Position numbers and translations under genes: made by a program. DNA of 64,000 bases from assembly GCF_019059575.1 (NCBI RefSeq), contig NW_024882211.1, positions 124,001 through 188,000 on the forward strand. The letters are read 5' to 3'. Source of the DNA: Amphibalanus amphitrite. Its lineage: Eukaryota > Arthropoda > Thecostraca > Balanomorpha > Balanidae. Below are positions 21,463 through 32,677 of this stretch, one piece after another. The notes under the pieces were generated by a model that saw only the letters and a program-made list of their open reading frames with translations, was not told the DNA's origin and searched no databases. How positions within the stretch are numbered: position 1 is the first letter of the stretch; the number at the start of each line of letters is the position of its first letter.

Positions 21463-22386
21463 TGCTCAGCCGGCCATCCAGGCTCTTGGAACAATTTAAC
21501 ATTGAATCTGCTCCTTGTTTACAATGCTCGTCTTCAAATATGACATGGCCTGAAGCTTTTTTTTCACAGCAAACCACGCCCTTAGCCGGCGCTCTCTATT
21601 GGCATCTGAGGCTCCATGCAGGTTTTTTAGGGTCCCGTACCGATACCAAGTAGCGCATCCTCGGGCCTTTGCCGGCTTCTGTGGGTCTCATGCCGAGGGC
21701 CCGCCTGTGTAACCATGTTCATTGTTCATTACTACCCCATCCTCTACCTCTCCCTGTAGGGGGGCGTGGGGCAAAGCGGCCACCCGGGGCAAAGCGGCCA
21801 CCCATCGTTTTAGCCCTCCACAACTGGCGTCAGCTCCAATTTATGCTTTCCATTAATGCTTCTCTTCGCGGTCGTTCGAATGAGCCAGACCGGGGTTTCA
21901 GGCCCATCGCCATTGTTCTGTGAAATACGGAAAAGTATTCCTTGCCAGGTTACCAACTATTTTTACAATTTTTAAATGTTATTTTATTCCATGACCGTTT
22001 GGAATTTTGATAAGCATTCTTGTCCATGCATTGCTTGATTATCGTACATGCCTTCTACCAATTCTAATGTTGTTTACCCACTGATAGCTGAGCTGGAATA
22101 TTATTGTCTCGGACGGTATGCGCGGGGCTAAGTGGCCGGGGCAAAGTGGCCAGCCCCCAATTGGCCATAAGTTGTTTCCATCTGGATAAGAAACATCATT
22201 TATATTCAAATGTGTCGTCATGCACTCATCATGGCCACTTTTCGGTTACATGAGTTACCAACAGGGGCGGCGCCACCGGGGGCAGGGGGGCAAACATATC
22301 TTTTTGGCACTCCTGTAATACTGAAGGAAGGCCCTTTTGCTTAAAATCATAGGCCCCTTTTTATCTGTGACTTTGCCACCCCAGAC
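21463..22386. other. Intron with GGGGCAAAGyGGCC words
   Basis: Two adjacent copies of GGGGCAAAGCGGCCACCC at 21769-21802 and two related copies (GGGGCTAAGTGGCC, GGGGCAAAGTGGCC) at 22126-22152, all in the same orientation. They may mark an old element. At 22262 a CAGGGGCGGCGCCACCGGGG end resembles the hAT terminus at 37933. No gene. Confidence 0.4.
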
Positions 22387-22389
22387 ATA

Positions 22390-22559
22390 GGGTCTGTTCC
22401 AGTCGCACTTCCTAACGCCTCTAAACTCCTCCAAGAGCAAGATAGAGGAGGTTGGAGCAGGGCCCTCCTTGGCTTTGTAGGGGCTAGAGCTGCCACTGGA
22501 ACAGGGAAGCAATCTTGGAGGAGTTTAGAGGTGTTAGGAAGTGCGGCTGGAACAGACCC
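22390..22559. mobile_element. PIF/Harbinger-like (Tourist-type) MITE, 170 bp
   Basis: Flanked by ATA (22387-22389, 22560-22562). The ends are near-perfect inverted copies starting GGGTCTGTTCCAGYCGCACT and extending about 48 bases. GGGnCTGTT ends with a 3-bp duplication fit PIF/Harbinger. A second, end-eroded copy lies at 54104-54265. Confidence 0.75.
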
Positions 22560-22624
22560 ATAGCCTCGAGCGAGACGCACCAGCTCCTTTACAAATGGAG
22601 GGCCGTAATTCATATAGAAGGTTC

Positions 22625-23225
22625 CTTGTCAGAATTGGAGGTCCCATGTACAAAAAGGAGGGCCCCTAGACAAATAAGAGGCCCCTCGACAAATAGGAGG
22701 TCATCTGTACAAATAGTACACCCTTTGGACGATTAGGAGGCCCCTGTACAAATAAGAGGCCCTCTGGACAAACAAGAGGCCCCCTGGGCAAACAGGAGGC
22801 CCCCTGGGCAACTAAGAGGCCCCTGGACAAGTAAGAGGTCCCTGGACAAAAAGGAGGCGCGCTAGACAAATACGAGGTCCCCTGGACAAAGAGGAGGCCC
22901 CTAGACAAATAAAAGGCCCCTGCACAGTGCCCACATAGGAGGCCCCTAGGCCATTGCACAAATAGGAAGACCTTTGTAGAAAAAGTTGGCCCTCTGTACC
23001 AATAGGAGGTCCCTGACAAAAAGCAGGCCCCCTAGACAAATAGTAGGCCCCTGGACAATAAGCAGGCCTCTTGCACTTTGGAGGCACCCTGGGCAAATAG
23101 GAGGTCCTCTGTGAATATGGGAGCTTCCCTTTACCAAAAAAAGAAGTCCCTGGACAAGTAGAAGGCCCTTGAACAGAAAGGAGGCCTTCTGTACAGACAG
23201 CAGGCCCCCTAGACAAACAGCAGAT
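22625..23225. repeat. ~20-23-bp minisatellite (AGGAGGCCCCTGGACAAAT type)
   Basis: About 28 degenerate units built on AGGCCCCTGGACAAATAGG. In the - strand it translates as a repeating G-L-L-F-V-Q-G-P motif, and three - strand open frames over it are repeat products. Confidence 0.85.
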
Positions 23226-23454
23226 CTCCTTCTCCGTTTCCTTCGATGGCAGCTGCTTCAATCTCACCACTAGCGTCACTCCAGTGATCCAGGTCGTCTA
23301 ATGACGTCTCCTCTTCGCCGTTACTCGGTTGTTCCGCCATCTGAACATTGACCACCACTGCATTTCCCGAGTTTTGGGCATCATTGAACTTGTTGGTTCG
23401 ACGTCGACTCTTCGATCGGGTTCTAGAGCTGACATTTTCTGCACTTGTAGACAT
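23209..23454 (-). CDS. Short ORF with Ser/Asn/Glu-rich N-terminus, unknown
   Basis: 81 codons starting MSTSAENVSSRTRSKSRRR, then a Gln/Glu-rich stretch (EEETSLDDLDHWSDASGEIE). The composition looks like a real disordered N-terminus, such as those of retroelement Gag-like proteins, and the frame runs straight into the minisatellite to its left. No family recognised. It may be a first exon of a mobile-element protein whose rest was replaced by the repeat array. Confidence 0.3.
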   Translation of the reverse strand: MSTSAENVSSRTRSKSRRRTNKFNDAQNSGNAVVVNVQMAEQPSNGEEETSLDDLDHWSDASGEIEAAAIEGNGEGDLLFV

Positions 23455-23476
23455 TGTTTCTTAGTCACTTAGTTAA

Positions 23477-24516
23477 CCCTCGCCGGCCGAGGGGGGGGGG
23501 GGGGCGGTTGCCGTCCCCCGTAGGGTTTTTTTTTCGCGATAGCTCCGAACACGCTGGCGATAGAGAGCTGAAACTTGGCATACCTGACCTTTGATTCAAA
23601 CCGGATCTTTTGACACCAACGTCCAACCGCATTTTTGGTTCAGATCAGGTCACTGACCTATGACGTCATAAGTGAACCTCTGCACGGTCTTCAGATGTCG
23701 CAACTTCGCAACGCCCTCACTGCCAGAGGAGATGTCACAGGGAAATGAAACTTGCAGGATCTAGTATCCATTATGAGACTCACAACTTGTATATCTCGGA
23801 TTTTTCCTAAAGGTCATATGAGGTCAGGTCATTTTCGTGACCTCACCATTATAAGTCAATGGGGAAAAATGAAAACTGTTTTTCTGGCGCCGGGAACGAT
23901 CTATAATAACTATCTCAAGCACACAGAATCGTGATTTGATGCACTCCTTGCAAGGTTAGATGCGTCACTTTTGCAATGTTGACTTTGCGTGACGTCATTT
24001 ATGACGTCATCAAGGTCATATTAGTTTTTCGTCAATAACTCTTGATCAAACTGAGCTAGTGAATCGGGAAAGCCACCAATGGACTCATGAAGACCTGCCG
24101 AAGCGAATGATATGCGACATGACCTCTTTCGACCAACTTCGTGACCTGGGGGTGCTGACCTGACCTTGACCTGAGGTCAACACCCTAAGTTGACCTGACC
24201 CGAACAAAAAGTATATCATTCGACGCGCCTGAGCGAGGCGAACACGATGCTGCCAAAATCGCGGCTCTGCGGTCGTTTTTTGCGAAGTTATTCACCAAAA
24301 ATTGAACCGTACCTAGGGGCACTTGACCTGACCTCAGAGGTCACCGGTTGACCTAGGACCTTAAAATCGGGTACCAATCTCTGCGTCTCGTAACGGCGCA
24401 CACGCTCGTTTTTTCCGCGACGCGCTACCTCCACCAGGGGCGAAACGGCGAGGGGGGGTCGTACCCCCCCTCGGCCGGCGCGTAGGTATGTAGAAAACCA
24501 ATAGGTCCGGCGATGG
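23477..24516. mobile_element. TTAA-type AGGTCA-rich element, 1040 bp
   Basis: TTAA at 23473-23476 and 24517-24520. Ends read CCCTCGCCGG and its imperfect complement. Both ends have G-run/C-run hairpins (23490-23520; 24451-24472) and matching GGCCGAGG / CCTCGGCC. The interior holds TGACCT/AGGTCA clusters and is clearly related to 27700-28540. Confidence 0.75.
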
Positions 24517-24892
24517 TTAAGTCAGTTACTGGGAATGATTAGCTACTACGTTACTTTACGCTACTGACCTACTTTTGTCTATCGGTGGTTTAAAGCTCCC
24601 AGACTTACGTTATTTTTTTATCCCACTTTTGACACCAATTGTCACGAAAAACAGATTAGCATTTATTGCTTTCACATGGAAGAGTCATAGCAGCAAGATA
24701 ACCAGTAACCACACATAAACTAGTACGTAGCTGGTTCGCTTTGGGTTCGCTCCCAAATCCCCCTTTTTTCCGCCGCGTCGATTTACATTTAATAAATTAT
24801 GCGGCCGTCGCGAGAGAAAATCCCGCAGCACCTTTCGCGGCGGATATTTGCAACAATACTTTGCCGCTCCCGGCCAGGATGGGCGTAGCCCA

Positions 24893-25158
24893 TAGATATG
24901 TCAATCGGATAACAACTTTTTGGTATACCGATACCAAACCGATACCAACTTTGTATTTGGTATTTGAATCGTAATGTGTTTGGTATTTTGTTGGTATCAT
25001 GAACCCTCACTCATGTATAAGAGGCTAAGAAATCGGTAAAAAAAGTTAGTATTTCCCTCATTTTCCCAAGTCGGTTTGGTTTCGGTATTTCTTCGTGGGT
25101 TTGGCTGGTGTTTGGTTTGGTATCGGTATTCCGATTTTCCGTAATTGACATCACTAGA
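24893..25158. mobile_element. hAT-like MITE with GGTATnGATACC core
   Basis: Near-duplicated 8-mers GTAGCCCA (24885-24892) and CTAGCCCA (25159-25166). Ends read TAGATATGTCAAT and, inverted, TCTAGTGATGTCAAT. The interior is rich in GGTATCGGTA/TACCGATACC words. Confidence 0.5.
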
Positions 25159-25309
25159 CTAGCCCAGAAGAGAACAGTGATTCGGTTCATAGTGCTCTCA
25201 CAGTTTCTCCCCACTTAAAATGTTAGACGAGGCCGTGCTATTCAACATTCATTACCGTATGCCCAAATCAGCATCTAGCAGTGGACGCGGGATTTCTTGA
25301 CTGATATCT

Positions 25310-25585
25310 GACCCGCTCTGTCTCTAACCGCTCTGTCTGACCCGCTCTGTCTTATGTCTGACCGCTCTGTCTCTAACCGCTCTAACCGCTCTGTCTCTAA
25401 CCGCCCGGCCCGCTCTGGTCTCTGACTGATGTCGGACCCCCGCTCTGTCTGATGTCTGACCCGCTCCGTCTGACCCGCTCTATATGACCAGCTTTGTCTC
25501 TAACCGCTCTGTCTGACCCGCTCTGTCTGATGTCTGACCCGCTCTGTCTGACCAGCTCTGTTCTCTAACTGATGTCTGACCCGCC
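25310..25585. repeat. Degenerate CTCTGTCTGACCCG repeat before exon 3
   Basis: Irregular copies of CGCTCTGTCTGACCCG and CTCTAACCG units, providing a pyrimidine-rich run into the acceptor at 25589-25591. Confidence 0.8.
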
Positions 25586-25591
25586 TCCCAG

Positions 25592-25746
25592 CGGCACCTG
25601 TAACGACATTGACGAGTGCGCCGAGGGCACTGCCGACTGTGGCCGTGGTCAGGCCTGTCGGAATCAGCCGGGCGCTTTTAGCTGCGTGACAAACACCACT
25701 TGTCCGGAAGGGTTCGAGTACTCGAAAGACGGCGCCGACTGTCGGG
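25592..25746 (+). CDS. cbEGF exon 3 of the fibulin-like gene
   Basis: Follows CTCCCAG. The first base completes a split Ser codon from the 13770-13887 exon (phase 2), and G-T-C then supplies that domain's sixth cysteine before N-DIDEC starts a new complete domain. Six cysteines with CRNQPGAFSC and the longer C4-C5 loop VTNTTC typical of fibulin cbEGFs. Ends TGTCGGG|GTGAGT in phase 1. The 155 nt plus the 118 nt of the preceding exon make 91 codons, so the frame is kept. The 48-bp minisatellite starts one base after the donor. Confidence 0.85.
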
Positions 25747-26251
25747 GTGAGTGTCACCGCTGTCAATATCAGTATCAGTGTCAGTGTCACTGCTGTCAGT
25801 GTCACTACTGTCAATATCAGTATCAGTGTCAGTGCCACCGCTGTCAGTGTCTGTGTCACCGCTGTCAGTGTCACTGCTGTCAATATCAGTATCAGTGTCA
25901 GTGCCACCGCTGTCAGTGTCACTGCTGTCAATATCAGTATCAGTGTCAGTGCCACCGCTGTCAGTGTCACTGCTGTCAATATCAGTATCAGTGTCAGTGC
26001 CACCGCTGTCAGTGTCACTGCTGTCAATATCAGTGTCAGTGTCAGTGTCACCGCTGTCAGTGTCAGTGTCACCGCTGTCAGTGTCAGTGTTACGGCTGTC
26101 AGTGTCACTGCTGTCAATATCAGTCAGTCTCAGTGTCAGTGCCAGTGCCACCGCTGTCAGTGTCACTGCTGTCAATATCAGTATCAGTGTCAGTGTCACC
26201 GCTGTCAGTGTCACTGCTGTCAATATCAGTATCAGTGTCAGTGTCACCGCT
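25747..26251. repeat. 48-bp higher-order CAGTGT/CAATAT minisatellite starting at the exon 3 donor
   Basis: Composite array built from GTCAGTGTCA, CCGCTGTCAG and CAATATCAGTATCAG blocks, about 48 bp per larger unit. It is open in several frames on both strands because it lacks stop words. The array is split by the element at 26252-29017 and resumes at 29018-29085. Confidence 0.9.
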
Positions 26252-29017
26252 GGGGCATTCCACGATAGATCGTACCACTTTTTTCCAATTTGACACCCTC
26301 ATCTCTCGGAATTTGACGAGAATTGGTCTCAGGGGTAATCAGGGGCTCTGAATCCACCTGTAACAATTTCAGGCTTATCAGATAAGTATTTTTTGAGTTA
26401 TGGTGTATAACATTTTTTGGATCTTGCTTTGCAGCGCTAAGTTTGGCGGGCTGTAACTCTAAGACGGATTATTTAAATGCCAAATGTCATATAACATTGA
26501 ACTTGCAATGAAACAGAGATTAACACGCGCAGTGGAAGGGTTGCGAGTACTACGCCCAGTGGAAGGGGGGGGGGGCGGATGTCGCCCCCCCCCTAAGATC
26601 TCAGCTCCCACTGGAGCTAGAAAAACGAAATTTGGAGGGTAGGTGAGGGCCATGGGGAACTCTGTTGTGTGTGAATTTCATGACCCTAGGTCAATATCTT
26701 CAAGGTCAAATGAGGTCAAATGTGGTCAAATCTGCCATATTTGAGACTTTTTTGCGTTTACACGCCGATAACTCAAAAAGTTACCGGCCGATTTTCTTTT
26801 TTCTTTCACTATACGAAAGATCAAACATTTGTGAGTATGTATGGTGAATTTCTAGTTAATCCAACAATAAATATGGCAGTTAAAAGCCTGGTAAGGGTAA
26901 GATGTCGCCGGCTGAAGCGGGATCGGCCGACGCGGGAAACGCGGCATTCACAATTTTGTGTTTACACACTCATAACTCAAGTTGTTACCGGCCGATTTTC
27001 AAAATTCTTTGACCATATGATTGCCTGTACATTTCTCAGTCTTCTCACCAAATTTGACGCGAATCTAATGTAATCAGCGGTAAGGAGCGCGATGTAAAGA
27101 CGGAACCGTCCCGCCCCGGCACAGTCTACAATTCAGGCGGCGCGTAACGGCTAGCGCCGGCCGCCGCGCCGCCGCGCCGCCGCCGCGGCAGGATGTTTGA
27201 CTTTACACCGCTATTACTAGAAAAGTTGTGAACCGATTTTCTTATTTCTGGCACGGTAAGATCCGCAATTCAATTCTGGACAGGTAGCCAAAACTTCACA
27301 TTAATATTATGTTTGCAGCGCGAGTTATTGGCGAAAAACAGGAGGGGTGGGCGAAATCCGCCCCCCCCCCCCTTCCACTGCGCGTGTTAATATGTATTTT
27401 TGAAAATTTCGAAAAATACGCTATTTTGATATATGACATATCGAGTTTTCTTTCATTTGTATTTTTTGGACTTTGGGACCAAATTTTTTTGAATTTTTAT
27501 TTCTTTAAAAAAATATTTGGCTCATTGTTAAGAAGTATGCAAAAAATTAGGAAGGTGTTCTTTCTATAAATGTATTTATTTTACGTCATGATAACGGTTT
27601 CGAATAGTGATTTCGGGAGGGGAGCTTACAAATGGCGTGGTAAAGCTGCCTAGTGACATCACGGGTTACTGAAATTTCAATTCAAGTCTGAGTCATCTGA
27701 AAAAAGTGAAAAGAGGGTTCATTCAACCCTCTTTCCTGTAAGCGCGAGGGTGAAAAAGGCTGTTTGGTTCTGACATTGTTTTGGACGCCAATGACCATAG
27801 CTGTCCGAGATGAAAGTTACAGGACGCATACATGGTGTCCTCCAGAGGTCTCACAACTTGTATATCTGGGAATTTTTCAAGGTTACATGAGGCCAGGTCG
27901 GTCACGTGACATCACTGTTATAAATCAATGGGGAAATATAAAAACTGTTATTTTGGCGCCGAGAATGATCTAAAACTATCCCACGTACATGGTATCGTGA
28001 TTTCATGCACTCCTTGCAAAGTCCAATGCTTTACTTTTGCATTGTAAACCTTGCGTGACGTCATTTATGACGTCACTAGGGTCGTACGAGTTTTTCGTCA
28101 ATAACTCCCGATCAAATCGAGCTAGAGAGTCGGGAAAGCCACCAATGGACTCGGGAAGACCTTCCGAATCGAATGATATGCCATATGATACCCTTTACCC
28201 AGCTTCGTGACCTGAGGGGCTCTGACCTGACCTTGACCCGAGGTCAACTACTTAAGTTGACCTCACCCTAGCAAAAAGTATACCATTCGATGCACCTGAG
28301 CTAGGCGAACACAATGATGCCAAAATCGCGGCTCTGCGGCCATTTTTTGCGAAGTTATTTACTAAAAACCGAACCCGTAACTTCAGTCACGTGACCTGAC
28401 CTCAGACTCTACCGGTTAACCTGAGACCTTAAAATCGGGTACCAATCGCTGCGACTTGTAACGGCACACACGCTCGTTTTTTCCGCGAGGCTCTAGCTCT
28501 ATTAGAAGCGAAACGGCGTGCTGGGGTCGTATCAACCCCTCCGAAACCCATTTTGTTTGCGGGAAAATGAGGAACTTATAGAAAGAACACCTTTCTAATT
28601 TTTTGCATGTCGATTTGCAATGACATGAAGATTATTTCGAAAAAATAAAAATGTGAAAAATTTTGGTCCCAAAAGTCATTAGAGGCAAATGAAAAAAGAT
28701 TAAGGTTTTTGCTCAACAATGAAATTTTTTCTTTGGAATTTTTAAATAGTAATATTAATTTTTGATTCATTGCAAGCTTAGTGTTGTTTACTTTTTGTTG
28801 GTTGCTTAACCTGTTCTTGAGTTATAGGCCATCAAACTCACCGTTACATACCGAAGTTAAAAAAATGTAATGCCATATAACTCAAAAAGTTTTGTTCTGA
28901 GAAGTCTGATATTTTGCCAGGCGTCTTTGGGGCCTATGATTACCCCTAGGACCGATTTTCATTAAAATCTGAGAGATGAGGGTGACGGGCCTGGTACGAT
29001 CTATCGTGGAATGCCCC
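26252..29017. mobile_element. 2.8-kb foldback DNA element with long terminal inverted repeats
   Basis: Direct repeat CGCT (26248-26251, 29018-29021). Outer 26 bases are perfect inverted copies beginning GGGGCATTCCACGATAGATC. Imperfect arms extend about 450 bp once a nested element is discounted: 26252-26519 plus 27391-27570 pairs with 28566-29017, for example GCAAAAAATTAGGAAGGTGT against its complement. No transposase. The centre (27590-28550) resembles the AGGTCA-rich element at 23477-24516. Confidence 0.8.
26524..27386. mobile_element. TTAA-type element nested in the foldback element, 863 bp
   Basis: TTAA at 26520-26523 and 27387-27390. Ends read CACGCGCAGTGGAAGGG in inverted orientation, each followed by a G-run/C-run hairpin (26566-26592; 27358-27372). 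The interior repeats ACACnCnnATAACTCAAnnnGTTACCGG and has a few AGGTCA words. Confidence 0.75.
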
Positions 29018-29090
29018 CGCTGTCAGTGTCACTGCTGTCAATATCAGTATCAGTGTCAGTGCCACCGCTGTCAGTGTCAGTGTGACGGGT
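29018..29090. repeat. Continuation of the 48-bp minisatellite
   Basis: Resumes exactly at the target duplication with CGCTGTCAGTGTCACTGCTG, in phase with the array at 25747-26251. Confidence 0.9.
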
Positions 29091-29168
29091 GCACTTTGCA
29101 ATCAGTGTAATCTGACCCGTGAGGGGCTGCTCTGACCCGTATGGGCTGCTCTGGCTCGCTGCCGACAG

Positions 29169-29318
29169 ATGTTGATGAGTGCGTGGCGGGGACCGACGGT
29201 TGTGACCCGCGCTCGACAACCTGCTCCAACACTGAGGGCGGCTTCCTCTGCGTGCCGCTGCCGGCCAGCCGCTGCCAGCCTGGCTACAGGTTCAATGACA
29301 TCCTACAGCAGTGTGCTG
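29169..29318 (+). CDS. cbEGF exon 4 of the fibulin-like gene
   Basis: Follows TGCCGACAG. Phase 1 at both ends, 50 codons: DVDEC, then CSNTEGGFLC, a C4-C5 segment VPLPASRC and a final QQCAG. Six cysteines, complete domain. Donor GCTG|GTATGT. Confidence 0.88.
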
Positions 29319-29449
29319 GTATGTTCTCGGCGGCGCACCGTCACCCACGGGTCGGGGACCGTCACAGGAGGCGTCACAGTGGCGGGGGGCGGGGGAGGTC
29401 ACATATGGGTCGGGGACCCTCGCAGGGGTGGCTTTGTATAGCCCCTTCC

Positions 29450-31260
29450 CCATAGGCGCAGGAGCCGGGGGGGGGGGGGGGGGGGGGCAGTGGGGGCAGC
29501 TTGTCCCCTCCCCTCAACTCTGGGGCCGTGGGGGCGGTGCCCCCACAGCTTTGAGACGGAATACCACACTTTTTTGCAAATGTTTTCTTTTTTGTTGAAA
29601 AAGCCAAGGGATGAAAAATAAGTGGACTAAAACCGGAGAGAAAACTAGATTTGGGGGTACCCTAGGTTGATCTCTATTATGGTGTGCGCCCCCCCCCCCA
29701 GTCTGAACGCAGTTCCCGCGCCCCTGCCCTTCCCACATATACCCGTTTTAGAAGTTTAGACCATCATCGCTCGAGCTGTTTTAACCCTCGCCCGTATAGG
29801 GGGGGTCGAACGGACCCCCCCATGGTTTTTCGCGAATAACTCGCGTAAAAAGCGGCCGATCGTGACGAAACTTTCAGTACCCTCGCGTTCATCAATTTTA
29901 CACCTACCCTGAAAATTTCATGACCCTGACCCAAATGACCTTTGACCTGTGACCTACTTTTCGAGACCATGTTTGGCCGGAATCGCGATTCGGCGTATGT
30001 CGGCTCGCATTAGCCGCGCGTTTGCAGTCTTTTCGTGGTTTCAAGCGTTCAAACATGTGATATGATGTTGCCCCCATGCATTAGGGTGGGTGTCAAGGTC
30101 ACCTGAAGGTCAGGTCAGGTCATTGACCTTTGATGACCTCGGTTCACTTTTTCGAGTTTTACATGTTTCTAGGCCAGTTTTTAGAGCTGAATTCGAATTA
30201 AGCAACCGTATGAACATTTACGAAGTAGTTTTGGTGCCTTCGTAACATGTTACGAAGCTGTCAGAGGCGGTTGCCACCTACTACGAACACCCTTACTGGT
30301 TGACCTGACCTGACCTGACCCGACCCGGCCTAAATGCATGAAGACATGATCTGTGATCAAAACTAACATGATATTCGTGATCAGAACCCCGAAAAACCCC
30401 ATAGCAGCCACACTTTACGACGTTCTAACAGGTCCCGATTTTCCCGACTTTTGGGTCATTGACCTGACCTGCAAGGTCAACCAATGACCTAGGACCTTAA
30501 AATTAGGTATCATCGGCTTCCTCTCGTCACGGGCAACACGCTCGTTTTTTCCGCGAAGCTCTAGCTCGATCAGGGGCGAAACGGCAAGGGGGGGGGGGTC
30601 CAACGGACCCCCCCCCCCCTTATACGTTCGCGGCTGGAAAAACACCAATACGGGCGAGGGTTAATTTAGCCCCACAACTTTAGGGCCGCATTTTTAGGGC
30701 CACACCTCCACGAGATTTTGAATTTTGCATTTAGGGCATCACAAAAGAAAACTTTACGGCGATAAAGGACTTTATTCAAAGCGTCGTTTCCATGACAACC
30801 AAGCTCCTGGATGGAGCCCCGCGACACGATTACTTTGTAGGGCCTTGGTTTGTAGCGGCACGGGGGCAGACGCGTCCGAATCCTGTCCGCTTTTTCATTA
30901 ACCCGCGTCCTGCTCGGGGACGGGGGGGGGGAGGGGTTGAACATCCCCTGCGGTTTTCCGCGATCCACTGATATGCAACATGACGTCACATGCAGGGGCC
31001 CGGGAACTACTTTCAGACTGGGGGGGGGGGGCACACCATAATAGAGATCAACCTGGGGTACCCCCAAATCTAGTTTTCTCACCGGTTTTAGGCCACTTAT
31101 TTTTCATCCCTTGGCTTTTTCAACAAAAAAGAAAACATTTGCAAAAAAGTGCGGTTTTCCGTCTCAAAGTTGTGGGGGCACCGCCCCCACGGCCCCAGAG
31201 TTGGGGGGGGGGGGCAAGCTGCCCCCACTGCCCCCCCCCCCCCCGTTCCCGCGCCTATGG
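29450..31260. mobile_element. 1.8-kb element with ~270-bp terminal inverted repeats and long G-tracts
   Basis: Ends CCATAGGCGCAGGAGCC and, inverted, CCATAGGCGCGGGAAC. The arms, about 29450-29735 and 31000-31260, match in inverted order through G-tracts, GGGGGCACCGCCCCC-like hairpins and GATTTGGGGGTACCC. A clear target duplication is not seen. The element contains the complete TTAA-type copy 29785-30659 and the left end of another one (TTAA 30898-30901, then CCCGCGTCC). Confidence 0.65.
29785..30659. mobile_element. TTAA-type AGGTCA-rich element, 875 bp, complete
   Basis: TTAA at 29781-29784 and 30660-30663. Ends are perfect inverted copies of CCCTCGCCCGTAT. A hairpin of GGGGGGG-TCGAACGGA-CCCCCC lies at the left and G10-TCCAACGGA-C13 at the right. 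Next inside the left end comes GGTTTTTCGCGAATAACTCG, then CGATCGTGACGAAACTTTC, then hexamer clusters including a perfect DR1 at 29936-29948. No coding capacity. This is the best reference copy of the family in the window. Confidence 0.85.
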
Positions 31261-31888
31261 TCACATGTGACGTCATTTAAACTTTTTATTCAAAGGATAG
31301 TATATTCGTAACATCCAGAGGAGCCTGCGAAGAAAGTCAAATAATTGCGGCCGAGTCAAGGGAAGTTCTTTGCATGAAGGCAATGCTGCCATAGCTTGTT
31401 GCGCTAAAAGAGGTTTTCAAAGATTTACTTGACATGTGGCAGGCTGCCATCGATTTTAAAATGGAGTTTCGTCAGAGTGTTAGAAATTGTTAGAAATTAT
31501 AATGATGGCCCAAAAAAATTTAGGGCATCACTTCCGATGAGGCTCTAAATTTGTCAGTGCACTTATTACATCAAAAAGCTTTGAAAAAAATACGTCATCA
31601 ATTTTTGATGACGTAAATTAAAATCTTTGAATTTTCTGGTTTAGAGCCGCCAAATGTGGCGTTAAATGGGGAAAACCAAAGCATGTCTCTTGCGTTATGA
31701 AGGATACCTGTCATGCGGTGGGGGGGGGGGGGTAATTATACCAAGTGATAATCACAGGGAGTGTCAATTTTGGCCCAACCGGTTGGCGTGGAGTGTCCTG
31801 ATGGTATTTGCCCTCAAAGCGGGTGGAAATAGCTTCCATGTTGGCACCCACTGTGTCCATCTCTCGGTGTTTATATGCCTGCTCTCAG
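31261..31888. other. Intron, nothing identified
   Basis: AT-rich with one G13 run at 31720-31732. Leads into the acceptor GCTCTCAG at 31881-31888. Confidence 0.5.
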
Positions 31889-32041
31889 ACATCGACGAGT
31901 GCGAGGAGGGCACAGCCAACTGCCAGCCGGCGGCCGAGTACTGCGCCAACACGGCCGGTGGCTTCACGTGTCAGCGCCGACAGGATGGCGTGCAGTGTGC
32001 CACCGGCTTCCGGCTCAACGCCACCTCCGGCGTCTGCGACG
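31889..32041 (+). CDS. cbEGF exon 5 of the fibulin-like gene
   Basis: Follows CTCTCAG. 51 codons, phase 1 at both ends. DIDEC, CANTAGGFTC, a long C4-C5 loop (QRRQDGVQC) and C6 in GVCDG. Six cysteines. Donor GACG|GTGGGA, followed within ten bases by (CA)n and related repeats. Confidence 0.88.
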
Positions 32042-32668
32042 GTGGGAACACACACACACGCACGCACGCACGCACACCCCCCCCCCCCCCCACACACACA
32101 CAGACCAGTGTGCTGGCACACACTGCCAACGACACACACTGCCACACTGCCAGTGATAACACTCTGCCACACTGCTAGTGCTAGAGACATACACTGTCAG
32201 CGACACACATTGCCACACTGCCAGTGACAACACACTGTCACACCGCCAGTGACAACACACTGCCACACTGCTAGAGACACACACTGCCAGTGACACACAC
32301 ACTGCCACACTGCCAGTGACAACACACTGTTAGCGACATACACTGCCACACTGCCAGTGAGAACACACTGCCACACTGCCAGTGACACACACTGTCAGTG
32401 ACACACGTTACCACACTGCCAGTGACAACACACTGCCACACTGCCACACTGCCAGTGACACACACTGCCACACTGTCAGCGACACATACTCGATACTACC
32501 AGTTACACATACTGTCAGTGTTGGTGTCAGTGTCAGTGTCCATGTCCTGTCGGTGTGTGTCAATGTCAGTGTCAGTGTCTGTCAGTGTCAGTGTTGATGA
32601 CATTGTCGGTGTCAGTGACAGTGTCTATCGGTGTCATTGCTGGTTTCGGTGTCAGTGTTTGCTCTGCC
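32042..32668. repeat. CA-rich micro/minisatellite filling the intron between exons 5 and 6
   Basis: (AC)n/(ACGC)n runs, a C14 run (32079-32091 region), then many copies of CACACTGCCAGTGACA with an approximately 11-25-bp spacing, then GTCAGTGTCAGTGTC. Practically the whole 636-bp intron is tandem repeat. Open frames on both strands here are repeat products. Confidence 0.9.
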
Positions 32669-32677
32669 GACCGGCAG

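Noticed and set aside
20686-21543. 285-codon open frame over the 61-bp array
   Set aside because: The period of 61 is not a multiple of 3, so the frame shows the same DNA in three phases. It is a repeat artefact as a continuous ORF, although single units may be mini-exons.
21755-22160. Transposon bounded by GGGGCAAAG words
   Set aside because: All copies are in the same orientation, and no target duplication was found.
25500-26351. Long frames on both strands over the 48-bp array
   Set aside because: Composition artefact. Only 25592-25746 is supported as an exon, with a good donor at 25747.
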